Shown here in pieces: positions 27,171 through 34,700 of a stretch of 64,000 bases of DNA. The stretch comes from Arthrobacter sp. AL12 (GTDB lineage: Bacteria; Actinomycetota; Actinomycetes; Actinomycetales; Micrococcaceae): contig NZ_JASBQY010000006.1 of assembly GCF_029960645.1 (NCBI RefSeq), forward strand, positions 1 through 64,000, written 5' to 3'. The notes under the pieces are model-generated. The model searched no databases. It was not told where the DNA came from and saw only the letters and a program-made list of their open reading frames with translations. Position 1 is the stretch's first letter, and each line of letters starts with the position of its first letter. The position numbers and the translations under genes are program-made.

Positions 27171-28331
27171 CTAGTCCGCCAGCGGCAGGTGCGGGTACTC
27201 CGGATTCCGCTGCTGGAACTTCAGGATGTCCGGGTTGAGGACCACGCCGTCGCGGATTTCGATCGCGCGGCGGATGGTCTCGTTCCCGGCCCAGGCGCCG
27301 GGGCCGGCGATCACGGTCTCCAGGAACGGCAGCAGCGCCTCGCTGATTTCCCAGCTGGAGGAATTCCAGAGATAGGACGGGGTGTGGTCCACCGCGTAGT
27401 AGTCGATATGGTCCCCGACCTTGAACATCGGATCGGCGAACGTGGTGGTTTTCGCCCAGCTGAAACCCATGCCCTCATCGCAGGACACGTCCACGATCAG
27501 GCTGCCTGGCCGGAACGCGGCCAGGTCCTCCGTGTGCAGGTACGTCAGCGGTGCGTTCGGGTCCTGCAGGGTGCAGTTGACCACGATGTCGCTCTCGGCC
27601 AGGAACGGCGCCAGCGGCACGCGGCCCCGCTCGGTGATGACCTGGCTGAGGAACGGCGCCTGGTCGTCGTGGTCGAACTGGGCGATCCGCACCGAATGGA
27701 TGGGGGAGCCCACCGCGGCCACCCCGCGGTTGGTCAGCACCTGGACGTCATGGACGCCGTGGGCATTGAGGGCCGTGACCGCGCCGCGGGCCGTGGCCCC
27801 GAAGCCGATGACGACGGCGCTCAGGCGCCGGCCGTAATCCCCGGTGGTACCGGTCAGGGCCAGGGCGTGCAGCACGGAGCAGTAGCCGGCCAGTTCGTTG
27901 TTCTTGTGGAACACGTGCAGGCCGAAGCCGCCGTCGCTGGCCCAGTGGTTCATCGCCTCGAAGGCGATCAGGGTGAGTTTCTTGTCGATCGCCAGCTGGG
28001 TGATGGCCCGGTCCTGGACGCAGTGCGGCCAGCCCCAGAGGACCTGCCCGTCCCGCAGTTCGGCGAGGTCCTCGGGCTGCGGCTTGGGCAGGAGGACGAC
28101 GTCGGCCTCGGCCAGCAGCTGCGCGCGCGGGACGATGCGCCCCACGAGCGGTGCCAGATGCTCGTCCGAAACGCCGAAGCGCTCGCCGTAGCCCTGTTCC
28201 AGGATCAGCTGCCCCCGGAGCTCCGGGGCGATGCGGTCCAGATGGAGGGGATGGATCGGGAGACGCCGCTCGTCGGGTTTCCGCGTAGTGGCAAGGACTC
28301 CGAGGGTGAGGTGGCTCATGGCGCCGCTCAC
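27171..28331 (-). CDS. Alanine dehydrogenase/PNT-family enzyme, N5-(carboxyethyl)ornithine synthase-like
   Basis: A 386-residue protein related to alanine dehydrogenase and the alpha subunit of NAD(P) transhydrogenase. It has the N-terminal ERRLPIHPLHLDRI segment, a central nucleotide-binding stretch VVIGFGATARGAV, and HVFHKNNELAGY. Closest named function by family is N5-(carboxyethyl)ornithine synthase, an opine-type reductive condensation, but the substrate is not certain. GTG at 28331 overlaps the stop of the upstream 49-aa gene as GTGA, which favours this start; ATG at 28319 is the alternative. Confidence 0.75.
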   Translation of the reverse strand: MSGAMSHLTLGVLATTRKPDERRLPIHPLHLDRIAPELRGQLILEQGYGERFGVSDEHLAPLVGRIVPRAQLLAEADVVLLPKPQPEDLAELRDGQVLWGWPHCVQDRAITQLAIDKKLTLIAFEAMNHWASDGGFGLHVFHKNNELAGYCSVLHALALTGTTGDYGRRLSAVVIGFGATARGAVTALNAHGVHDVQVLTNRGVAAVGSPIHSVRIAQFDHDDQAPFLSQVITERGRVPLAPFLAESDIVVNCTLQDPNAPLTYLHTEDLAAFRPGSLIVDVSCDEGMGFSWAKTTTFADPMFKVGDHIDYYAVDHTPSYLWNSSSWEISEALLPFLETVIAGPGAWAGNETIRRAIEIRDGVVLNPDILKFQQRNPEYPHLPLAD

Positions 28332-28477
28332 TTCTTCTTGGGACTCGCCGGCTTGGAGCTGGTGGCCTTGTCCAGGGAGCTGGGCGGCGCTGCCGAGGTC
28401 CTCTTGTCGGCCCGCTTTTCCTTGATGGATTTGCCGGACTTCTTGGATGCTGCTTGACGGGGGGATTTGTCAGCCAT
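28328..28477 (-). CDS. Lys-rich 49-residue small protein
   Basis: The translation begins MADKSPRQAASKKSGKSI and ends in PASPKKK. About a quarter of the residues are lysine, with many Ser/Ala/Pro, so it is likely disordered and nucleic-acid binding. AGGAGCG sits 5 bases before the ATG at 28477. The TGA stop overlaps the GTG start of the next gene (GTGA), so the two are translationally coupled. I recognise no function. The strong ribosome binding site and overlap make it a real gene. Confidence 0.8.
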   Translation of the reverse strand: MADKSPRQAASKKSGKSIKEKRADKRTSAAPPSSLDKATSSKPASPKKK

Positions 28478-28590
28478 GATCGCTCCTGTAGCGGAACCGG
28501 AGAGGTTCCTGACTTCGAACGATACAGGTAGAGACCTAACGTTTCGGGAGGTCCGCCGGGCTGGGTTCCGGCCACGGCCGGGCGGGGAAT

Positions 28591-28664
28591 TGGAGCGGCT
28601 GACGGGAATCGAACCCGCGTATCAAGCTTGGGAAGCTAGCGCTCTACCATTGAGCTACAGCCGC
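28591..28664 (-). tRNA. tRNA-Gly (anticodon CCC)
   Basis: Read on the minus strand, the acceptor stem GCGGCTG pairs with CAGCCGC, the D arm is GCTC/GAGC, the anticodon loop is TTCCCAA (anticodon CCC), and the T arm is GCGGG-TTCGATT-CCCGT. The discriminator is T and CCA is encoded (28591-28593). The anticodon stem has one T-T mismatch. Confidence 0.93.
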
Positions 28665-29124
28665 AGTGGGACGGTCCAAGGGCCGGACCTGGTCCCGGGG
28701 AACAACGAGATTTACCTTACCCCAGCCGGAAGCCTTCTCAGAACACCCGCGCCGGTTTCTGCCTGCGTCCAGGGCGCACGGCAGGGGACGCCGGGGAGCA
28801 GATCAAGGCACGGGACGCGTGGCGGGCCCCTTCATGGCCTTGTTGTTCTTCGGATCGAACGCGAATGTTCGAAGGTAGCGGCGTGCCCAGGTGTTCGCCT
28901 GGTCCGTGCAGAGCACAGCGCTGGCCGGGCTCATCTGGTGGGTGGCACAGGATCCGGGAACGGCCCCCTGGCAGGCTGTGGACGAGGCGTTCGCACACCT
29001 CACGGACTAAGCGGGCGCCCCGCCGGCTTCGGGACGGCGCCTGTTCGCGGAGCGCCCTGGCCGCGGCGGCACGCAGACCTCTATAACCTAGATCCATGAC
29101 TGTTTTGCTGAGGGAAGACCGACG
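28665..29124. other. Intergenic region between tRNA-Gly and the PaaX-type regulator
   Basis: About 460 bases with no intact gene. It contains a possible TetR C-terminal remnant (28879-29010, plus strand). A minus-strand frame at 28803-29003 has a protein-like tail (RTFAFDPKNNKAMKG) but no ribosome binding site. Confidence 0.45.
28879..29010 (+). pseudogene. Possible TetR-family C-terminal remnant
   Basis: After an in-frame stop at 28876, the frame reads RRAQVFAWSVQSTALAG, then LIWWVAQDPGTAPWQAVDE, ending at TAA 29008-29010. The amphipathic, Trp-rich helices resemble the ligand-binding C-terminus of TetR regulators, and third-position GC is high as in real genes. There is no start codon or DNA-binding part, so it would be a relic. 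A minus-strand frame overlaps it, so the call is tentative. Confidence 0.28.
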
Positions 29125-30039
29125 GTGGTAGAAGTCCCGGCGCTCCCGCTGGGAGACGGACTGGACTCCGATCCGGCCGGCGGAAGCGCCGTCCCCCGGC
29201 CGACCCCGCGGCACCAGCAGCTGATCGTCACGATTTACGGCCTGTACGGGCGCACCAACGGGGGTGCCCTGCCGGTCTCGGTGCTGATCACCATGCTCGA
29301 CGACCTGGGCGTCGAGTCCTCCGGGGTGCGCTCTTCCGTATCCCGACTCAAGCGCCGCGGAGTGCTGGAAAGCGTCAGACAGGGCGGGGTGGCCGCCTAT
29401 CGGCTGGCCCCCAATCTTGAGGACGTCTTCCAGGAGGGTGACCGCCGCATCTTCTCGCCCCGGCGGGCGACGGCGGCCGACCGCTGGCTACTTATCGCCT
29501 TCTCCGTCCCGGAATCGCAACGCCACCTTCGCCACCAACTGCGCAGCATGCTGACCCGGATGGGCTTCGGGTCTGTCACCCCGGGCCTCTGGATTGCCCC
29601 GGGCAACACCTATGAGGACATCAGCCACCAGCTCGAACGGACCGGGCTGACCGAATATGTGGAGTTCTTTAGGGCGGAGCACCTGACTTCCGGCGACGTC
29701 AAGGATAAGGTTTCCCGGTGGTGGGACCTTCCGGCGCTGGAATCGCTCTACGCGGAATTCATAGAGCGCTTCGCTCCGGTGCTGGCGCGGTGGGAGTCCG
29801 CAGGCGCGGCCGAGCCCGGAGCCGACCGGGCGGCCTTCGCGGACTACGTCCAACTCCTCACGCAGTGGCGCCGGCTGCCGTATCTGGATCCGGGCCTGCC
29901 GGCGGAGTTCCTGCCGCCAGGCTGGCACGGGCTCACCGCGGAGCGGATCTTCGCGGAACTGCACCGCCTCCTGAACGGCCCGGCCCGCCGGCACGCCGAG
30001 AGGCTGCTGGCGGCTACGGGCAGTTCCGGTACTGCCTAG
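29125..30039 (+). CDS. PaaX family transcriptional regulator
   Basis: A 304-residue regulator of the PaaX family, which represses phenylacetyl-CoA and other aromatic-CoA pathways and responds to an acyl-CoA. The N-terminal winged helix (LPVSVLITMLDDLGVESSG, then VRSSVSRLKRRGVL) covers about residues 45-85. The central domain WLLIAFSVPESQR and the C-terminal FADYVQLLTQWRRLPYLDPGLP are typical. GTG at 29125 has AGGGAAG upstream. It heads the aromatic cluster and likely responds to a CoA thioester made by the ligase at 33041. Confidence 0.9.
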   Translation: MVEVPALPLGDGLDSDPAGGSAVPRPTPRHQQLIVTIYGLYGRTNGGALPVSVLITMLDDLGVESSGVRSSVSRLKRRGVLESVRQGGVAAYRLAPNLEDVFQEGDRRIFSPRRATAADRWLLIAFSVPESQRHLRHQLRSMLTRMGFGSVTPGLWIAPGNTYEDISHQLERTGLTEYVEFFRAEHLTSGDVKDKVSRWWDLPALESLYAEFIERFAPVLARWESAGAAEPGADRAAFADYVQLLTQWRRLPYLDPGLPAEFLPPGWHGLTAERIFAELHRLLNGPARRHAERLLAATGSSGTA

Positions 30040-30070
30040 GCCGTGCCGGGCCGAGACTCGGGGCCTGGTC

Positions 30071-30472
30071 CTAGTCCTGGCCCGATACGACGGCGATGGC
30101 CTGGATCTCGATCAGCGCCTCTGCCTGCCACAACCGCGTGACCCCGACGCCGGCCATCGCGGGGTAGCCGGTGCCCGCCATCTCGCGCCAGATCCGCCCG
30201 ATTTCGCGGCCGTTCCGCTGGTAGTCCTCGACATCGGTCAGGTAGATAGTGACGTTGACCAGGTCCGAGGGCATGCCCCCGGCTTCGGCGAGGGTGGTGA
30301 GGACGTTGGAGAAACACTGGCGGAACTGCTCCACGATGCCGCCGGGAACGATGGCGCCGCTGCTGTCCATGGCCGTCTGGCCACCGAGGAACACGGTGTT
30401 GCCGGCCAGGACGCCGTGCGCGAAGCCCGAGGGTTTGGCCAGGGCTGCGGGGTTGATGACCTTGTGGTTCAT
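30071..30472 (-). CDS. ridA: RidA family protein (enamine/imine deaminase)
   Basis: A 133-residue RidA/YjgF family protein. Typical pieces are GVLAGNTVFLGGQTAMDSSG, a central NVLTTLAEAGG, and LIEIQAIAVV; the Arg of the RidA deaminase site is expected in GVTRLWQAEALIEI. Family members hydrolyse enamines and imines, and relatives act in pathways of amino-aromatics. AGGAG sits 5 bases before ATG 30472. It is divergent from the FAH-cupin operon in a shared control region, which points to an amino-substituted ring-cleavage product as substrate. Confidence 0.88.
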   Translation of the reverse strand: MNHKVINPAALAKPSGFAHGVLAGNTVFLGGQTAMDSSGAIVPGGIVEQFRQCFSNVLTTLAEAGGMPSDLVNVTIYLTDVEDYQRNGREIGRIWREMAGTGYPAMAGVGVTRLWQAEALIEIQAIAVVSGQD

Positions 30473-30605
30473 GGTGGCTCCTCAATGAGTCGGCGGTGAT
30501 GTGTACATGCGAAGGTCCCCGCGGGCGGGGCCTGCGGGGGACCGGAAGGCGGATTCGGAACACTAGCCGGTCTATCCAAACGGGTGAATTCGTGTTAACT
30601 TGAGC

Positions 30606-30634
30606 ATATGTGACGACCGTAAAAATGTCGACAT
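30606..30634. promoter_or_regulatory. Candidate operator in the ridA/FAH divergent region
   Basis: ATGTCGACAT (30625-30634) is a perfect 10-bp palindrome, and TATGTGACG at 30607 resembles its half-site. The pair sits where a regulator of both divergent units would bind. The PaaX-type protein is the candidate. Confidence 0.35.
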
Positions 30635-30718
30635 ACCCAACTGGGGATGCCGCGGGGGCTCGTCACCGGAACCGGCAAAGGGGCCGGCTCCGCCGTCGAA
30701 CCGGAAGTGAAGAAAATC

Positions 30719-31591
30719 ATGCGCCTTGCGACCGTCATTACGGCAGCCAGCGACGCCGAAGGTGGCCCCGCCACGCGCGCCGCAGTGCAGTCGGGGGACC
30801 GTTTTGTGCTCCTGGCCGCGCGGGACCTTAGTGAACTGCTGGGAAGTGCCGGCTGGCAGGAGCAGGCAGCGGCCGCCGTAGCCGCCGCGGAAGCGGCAGG
30901 CAGCGAGCCGGGAGACTACATCGCTGTTGGTTCCGCCCGGTACGCCACCGCGCTGCCGCGCCCGTCCAAGATCATTTGTTGCGGCCTGAATTACGCGGAC
31001 CACATCGCGGAAATGGGCAGGGAGTTGCCCGAATACCCCACCCTGTTCACCAAGTACGCGGACACCCTGATCGGCGACGGCGAAGCCATCGACGCCGCCG
31101 GGCACGGCGCCAGACTGGACTGGGAAGCGGAACTGGCCGTCGTCGTCGGCGCTCCGCTCAAGAATGCCTCGCCGGCGGAAGCCGCCGCCGCGATCGCCGG
31201 TTACACGGCGGCGAACGATATTTCCATGCGCGACTGGCAGAGCCGAACCCTGCAGTGGTTCCAGGGCAAGGCCTTCGACCGCACCACCCCGCTCGGTCCC
31301 GTGCTGGTGACCCCGGATGAGTGCGATCCCGAGGCCGGTGTCCAGGTCCGGTGCCTGGTCAATGGCGAAGAGGTCCAAAACGGCAACACCAAGACGCTTG
31401 TATTCACTGCGGCCGCCCTGCTGTCCTACATCTCCACGTTCACCAGGCTGAGCCCCGGCGACGTCGTCCTCACCGGCACCCCCGGAGGTGTCGGCATGGG
31501 CGCCAACCCGCCGCGCTTCCTGCGCGACGGCGACGTGGTCACCACCGAGGTCGAGGGGATCGGCACGCTCACCAATACGGTCCGCCTCTAA
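30719..31591 (+). CDS. Fumarylacetoacetate hydrolase (FAH) family protein
   Basis: A 290-residue FAH-superfamily hydrolase or decarboxylase. Metal ligands are visible in DWEAELAVVVG (two Glu) and TAANDISMRDWQ (Asp), and the signatures LNYADHIAEMG, KAFDRTTPLGP and LTGTPGGVGMG are intact. Members hydrolyse fumarylpyruvate-type or acylpyruvate ring-cleavage products. ATG 30719 was chosen because the family alignment begins near MRLATV; GGAAG lies about 11 bases upstream. First gene of an operon with cupin, thioesterase, ligase and oxygenase. Confidence 0.88.
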   Translation: MRLATVITAASDAEGGPATRAAVQSGDRFVLLAARDLSELLGSAGWQEQAAAAVAAAEAAGSEPGDYIAVGSARYATALPRPSKIICCGLNYADHIAEMGRELPEYPTLFTKYADTLIGDGEAIDAAGHGARLDWEAELAVVVGAPLKNASPAEAAAAIAGYTAANDISMRDWQSRTLQWFQGKAFDRTTPLGPVLVTPDECDPEAGVQVRCLVNGEEVQNGNTKTLVFTAAALLSYISTFTRLSPGDVVLTGTPGGVGMGANPPRFLRDGDVVTTEVEGIGTLTNTVRL

Positions 31592-31636
31592 ACTCCCAAA
31601 CCGCCATACCGACCCTCCATGCAGAGAGGCACCACC

Positions 31637-32086
31637 ATGACAGAACAGATCAGCCAGCAGTTGACCGAACAGGTTGTCCCCGTCGTCACCCGTAAGGGTG
31701 CCGAGCACCGCGACACCGGCCAGTCCGGCGGAGCCGTCCGGATCTCCGGCGTCAGCCCGCAGCACACCCCTGCTACAAAGATCTGGTACGGCCAGGTCAG
31801 CAACGAACCCGGCTACCGCTCCTTCCCGCACCACCATGGTGAAGCTGAGACCGGCGGCTATGTGCTGCGCGGCCACGGCCGGATCTACTTCGGCGAGGAC
31901 TACAAGGAATTCATCGACATGACCGAGGGCGACTGGGTCTTCGTCCCGCCCTACATGCCGCACGTGGAGGCGAACATGAGCATCACCGAGGAACTCGTCT
32001 GGCTCACGGCACGAACGCCGGAGAACATCGTGGTGAACCTCGACGACGTCGACGACGCCACCCTCGAAGGGTACCGCCGGGCATGA
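31637..32086 (+). CDS. Cupin protein, possible ring-cleaving dioxygenase
   Basis: A 149-residue single-domain cupin. The metal site is complete: His65, His67 and Glu71 in PHHHGEAETGG, and His109 in YMPHVEAN. That is compatible with an Fe(II) dioxygenase such as those cleaving gentisate-like or 5-substituted salicylates, though cupins of this size also act as isomerases or sensors. ATG 31637 has GAGAGG 7 bases upstream. The stop overlaps the thioesterase start (ATGA). Its place between FAH hydrolase and CoA enzymes supports a catabolic role. Confidence 0.8.
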   Translation: MTEQISQQLTEQVVPVVTRKGAEHRDTGQSGGAVRISGVSPQHTPATKIWYGQVSNEPGYRSFPHHHGEAETGGYVLRGHGRIYFGEDYKEFIDMTEGDWVFVPPYMPHVEANMSITEELVWLTARTPENIVVNLDDVDDATLEGYRRA

Positions 32087-32955
32087 GCCCCACCTCTGAA
32101 ATCCTCCTGTCCGCCCTCGAGTTGACGCCGGTCGAGCCGGACTTCCTCGACGAGGCATACACCGCCACGACGCAGTACGTGCCCTGGCCCAAGGCTTACG
32201 GCGGCGACATGGTGGCGCAGGCCGCAGCGGCCGCGATGCGCTCGGTGGGGGAGGACCGCTCGCTGCACTCCATGCACAGCTATTTCATGCGTCCGGCGGA
32301 CATCGGCGCCGAAGTCCGCTACGAGGTGGAGCGGCTTCGCGACGGGCGGGGTTACTCCACCCGACAGGTCCGCGCCTATCAGGGCGGCAAGACCGTCTAC
32401 GTGGCCATGGCGTCGTTCCATACGGCGGAAACCGGCGAGGAATTCGCCCGCGCCATGCCGGCCGGGATCCCGGAGCCGGAATCGCTGCCGTCCTCCGCCG
32501 ACGTGCTCGACGGCGTCGATGGTGACGCCGCGGCCTACTGGTCCGGCGGCCGCAGCTTCGACATGCGGCACGTCCCGGGGTCCGTGTACGTCAGCGTCGA
32601 GGGGGAGCAGGTGCCGCATCAGGCCGTCTGGGTGAAGGCCTTCGACCGGCTGCCGGACGACCCGGACCTGCAGAAGGCGGCGCTAGCCTACGTCTGCGAC
32701 TACACCATCCTCGAACCGGTGCTCCGGGTACACGGCTACGCCTGGGGTGACCCGGGCTTGGTCACAGCCAGCCTGGACCACGCCATGTGGTTCCACCGCG
32801 AGGGCCGGGTGGACGACTGGCTGCTCTACGTGCAGGAAGCAGTCTCGGCCCAAGCCAGCCGCGGCCTCGCCCAGGGGCACTTCTACGACCGGCAGGGCAG
32901 GCTCCTCGCCACGGTGGTCCAGGAAGGCATGATCCGGATGTCGGTTGCTCCGTAA
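32083..32955 (+). CDS. tesB: Acyl-CoA thioesterase II
   Basis: A 290-residue double-hotdog thioesterase. The catalytic Asp is in TASLDHAMWFHR, and the Thr/Gln pair is in the C-terminal part (VQEAVSAQASRG). PKAYGGDMVAQA and MHSYFMRPAD are characteristic of TesB. It is coupled to the cupin gene by ATGA. In this operon it probably releases an aromatic acid from its CoA thioester before ring cleavage. Its stop codon lies inside a palindromic element. Confidence 0.9.
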   Translation: MSPTSEILLSALELTPVEPDFLDEAYTATTQYVPWPKAYGGDMVAQAAAAAMRSVGEDRSLHSMHSYFMRPADIGAEVRYEVERLRDGRGYSTRQVRAYQGGKTVYVAMASFHTAETGEEFARAMPAGIPEPESLPSSADVLDGVDGDAAAYWSGGRSFDMRHVPGSVYVSVEGEQVPHQAVWVKAFDRLPDDPDLQKAALAYVCDYTILEPVLRVHGYAWGDPGLVTASLDHAMWFHREGRVDDWLLYVQEAVSAQASRGLAQGHFYDRQGRLLATVVQEGMIRMSVAP

Positions 32956-32994
32956 CTGCCCTTTTGGGCCGCCAAAACGGCCGGTACGGAGCAA
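32945..32994. repeat. 50-bp imperfect palindrome inside the aromatic operon
   Basis: Arms of 23 bases (32945-32967 and 32972-32994) match at 19 positions around a 4-base loop; the outer ten, TTGCTCCGTA/TACGGAGCAA, and the inner TTTTGG/CCAAAA are perfect. It covers the tesB stop codon and lies before the ligase gene, so it may attenuate transcription or stabilise mRNA. Confidence 0.8.
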
Positions 32995-33040
32995 TCAATA
33001 GCCCTCCACCTCCTATCAATGACGATACGAAAGGTCTGCA

Positions 33041-34690
33041 ATGGAACTGACGCCCTCGGCGCACCAGGACACCTTTGCGCGTGACAATCTGCCGCCGGCA
33101 GAGCAGTGGCCCACTCTGGAGTTCACGCTGCCGGAACTGCAGTATCCACGGCAGCTCAACGCCGCCACCGTGCTGATTGACGACGCCGTCCGCAGCTTTG
33201 GTGCCGAACGCCCCGCCCTGCTCACTCCGGACGGGGTCGAGTGGAGCTACGGTGACCTGCAGCGCCGCGCCAATCAGGTGGCGCAGGTCCTCGTCGAGGA
33301 CTTCGGGATCGTCCCCGGGAACCGCGTGATGCTGCGCTCGCCGAACAACCCGTGGCTCGTCGCGGCTTGGCTCGGGGTGCTTAAGGCCGGCGCCGTGGTC
33401 GTCACGATCATGCCGGCTTTGCGCGCCAACGAGATCCGGACGCTGCTGGAGCTGACCCGGCCGGCCGCCGCCCTGTGCGACACCCGCTTCCTGGACGATC
33501 TGGCAGAGGCCGTCAAAGACGACATGCCGGTGCTGGCCATGGGGGGCAGCACCGTCACGGACCTCACGGCCCGCTGTGCCGCCAAGCGCGGCGAGTTCAC
33601 CGACGTCCCGACGGCGGCGGATGACGTCGCGCTGCTCGGCCCGACGTCGGGCACCACCGGGACGCCGAAGATCACCATGCACTTCCACCGCGACATCCTC
33701 GCCAACGCGGACACGTTCGCGCTGCACATCCTCAGGCCCACCCCCGAGGACGTGTTCGCGGGCTCCCCGCCGCTGGCCTTCACCTTCGGGCTGGGCGGAC
33801 TGGTGGTCTTCCCGCTGCGCTTCGGTGCCTCGGCGCTCCTGACCGAACGCGCCACCCCGCTCGAACTGGCGCAGGCCGTCCACACCGCGAAAGCCACCGT
33901 CCTGTTCACCGCCCCCACGGCTTATAAGGCGATCCTCAAGGAAGGGGCCGAAGGGCTCCTCGCCTCGCTGCGCACCGCGGTTTCCGCCGGCGAGCACCTG
34001 CCGGCCGAAACCTGGCGGGCCGTCCACGAACGCACCGGCCTGAAGCTGGTCAACGGCATCGGTGCCACCGAAATGCTGCACGTCTTCATCTCCGCGGCAG
34101 GGGATGGCATCCGCGCCGGCGCCACCGGCACGGCCGTTCCCGGCTACCGGGCCACGATCCTGGACAACGACGGCCGGGAACTCGGCCCGGGCGCCGTCGG
34201 ACGCCTCGCTGTGATCGGCCCCACCGGCTGCCGCTACCTCAACGATTCCCGCCAGCTGGACTACGTCGTCAACGGCTGGAACGTCACCGGCGACACCTTC
34301 AGCCGCGACGACGACGGCTACTTCTACTACCAGGCCCGCTCGGACAACATGATCGTGTCCTCCGGCTACAACATCGGCGCCCCGGAGGTCGAGGCCGCGA
34401 TTGACCAGCACCCGGACGTCATGGAAAACGCCGTCGTCGGCCGGCCCGACCCGGAGCGCGGCAGCGTTGTCTGCGCGTTCATCGTGCTGCGCGAGGGCGT
34501 CGAGGCCGATGACGCGAAGCGCAGGGAAATCCAGGACTTCGTCAAGCAGACCATCGCCCCGTACAAGTACCCGCGACAGGTGAACTTCGTCGACGGACTG
34601 CCCCGCAACCCGAGCGGCAAGCTCCAGCATTTCCGGCTGCGCGAGCAGCTGGCCGCTGACACTGCCACCCCCGAACACCAGAACGCTTGA
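33041..34690 (+). CDS. AMP-forming acid-CoA ligase, benzoate/2-aminobenzoate-CoA ligase type
   Basis: A 549-residue ANL-superfamily enzyme that activates an aromatic acid with ATP and CoA. The P-loop is TSGTTGTPK, A5 is GIGATEMLHVF (as in benzoate- and 2-aminobenzoate-CoA ligases), A8 is YNIGAPEVE, and the A10 Lys is in NPSGKLQHFRLR. GAAAGG sits before ATG 33041. Together with the fused oxygenase 10 bases downstream it forms the entry of the pathway: aromatic acid to aryl-CoA. Anthranilate or salicylate is the likely substrate. Confidence 0.9.
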   Translation: MELTPSAHQDTFARDNLPPAEQWPTLEFTLPELQYPRQLNAATVLIDDAVRSFGAERPALLTPDGVEWSYGDLQRRANQVAQVLVEDFGIVPGNRVMLRSPNNPWLVAAWLGVLKAGAVVVTIMPALRANEIRTLLELTRPAAALCDTRFLDDLAEAVKDDMPVLAMGGSTVTDLTARCAAKRGEFTDVPTAADDVALLGPTSGTTGTPKITMHFHRDILANADTFALHILRPTPEDVFAGSPPLAFTFGLGGLVVFPLRFGASALLTERATPLELAQAVHTAKATVLFTAPTAYKAILKEGAEGLLASLRTAVSAGEHLPAETWRAVHERTGLKLVNGIGATEMLHVFISAAGDGIRAGATGTAVPGYRATILDNDGRELGPGAVGRLAVIGPTGCRYLNDSRQLDYVVNGWNVTGDTFSRDDDGYFYYQARSDNMIVSSGYNIGAPEVEAAIDQHPDVMENAVVGRPDPERGSVVCAFIVLREGVEADDAKRREIQDFVKQTIAPYKYPRQVNFVDGLPRNPSGKLQHFRLREQLAADTATPEHQNA

Positions 34691-34700
34691 GAGGCACCAC

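Noticed and set aside
30572..32158. 528-codon minus-strand frame across the FAH and cupin genes
   Set aside because: GC-rich shadow frame; the plus-strand proteins have intact metal-binding motifs and ribosome binding sites.
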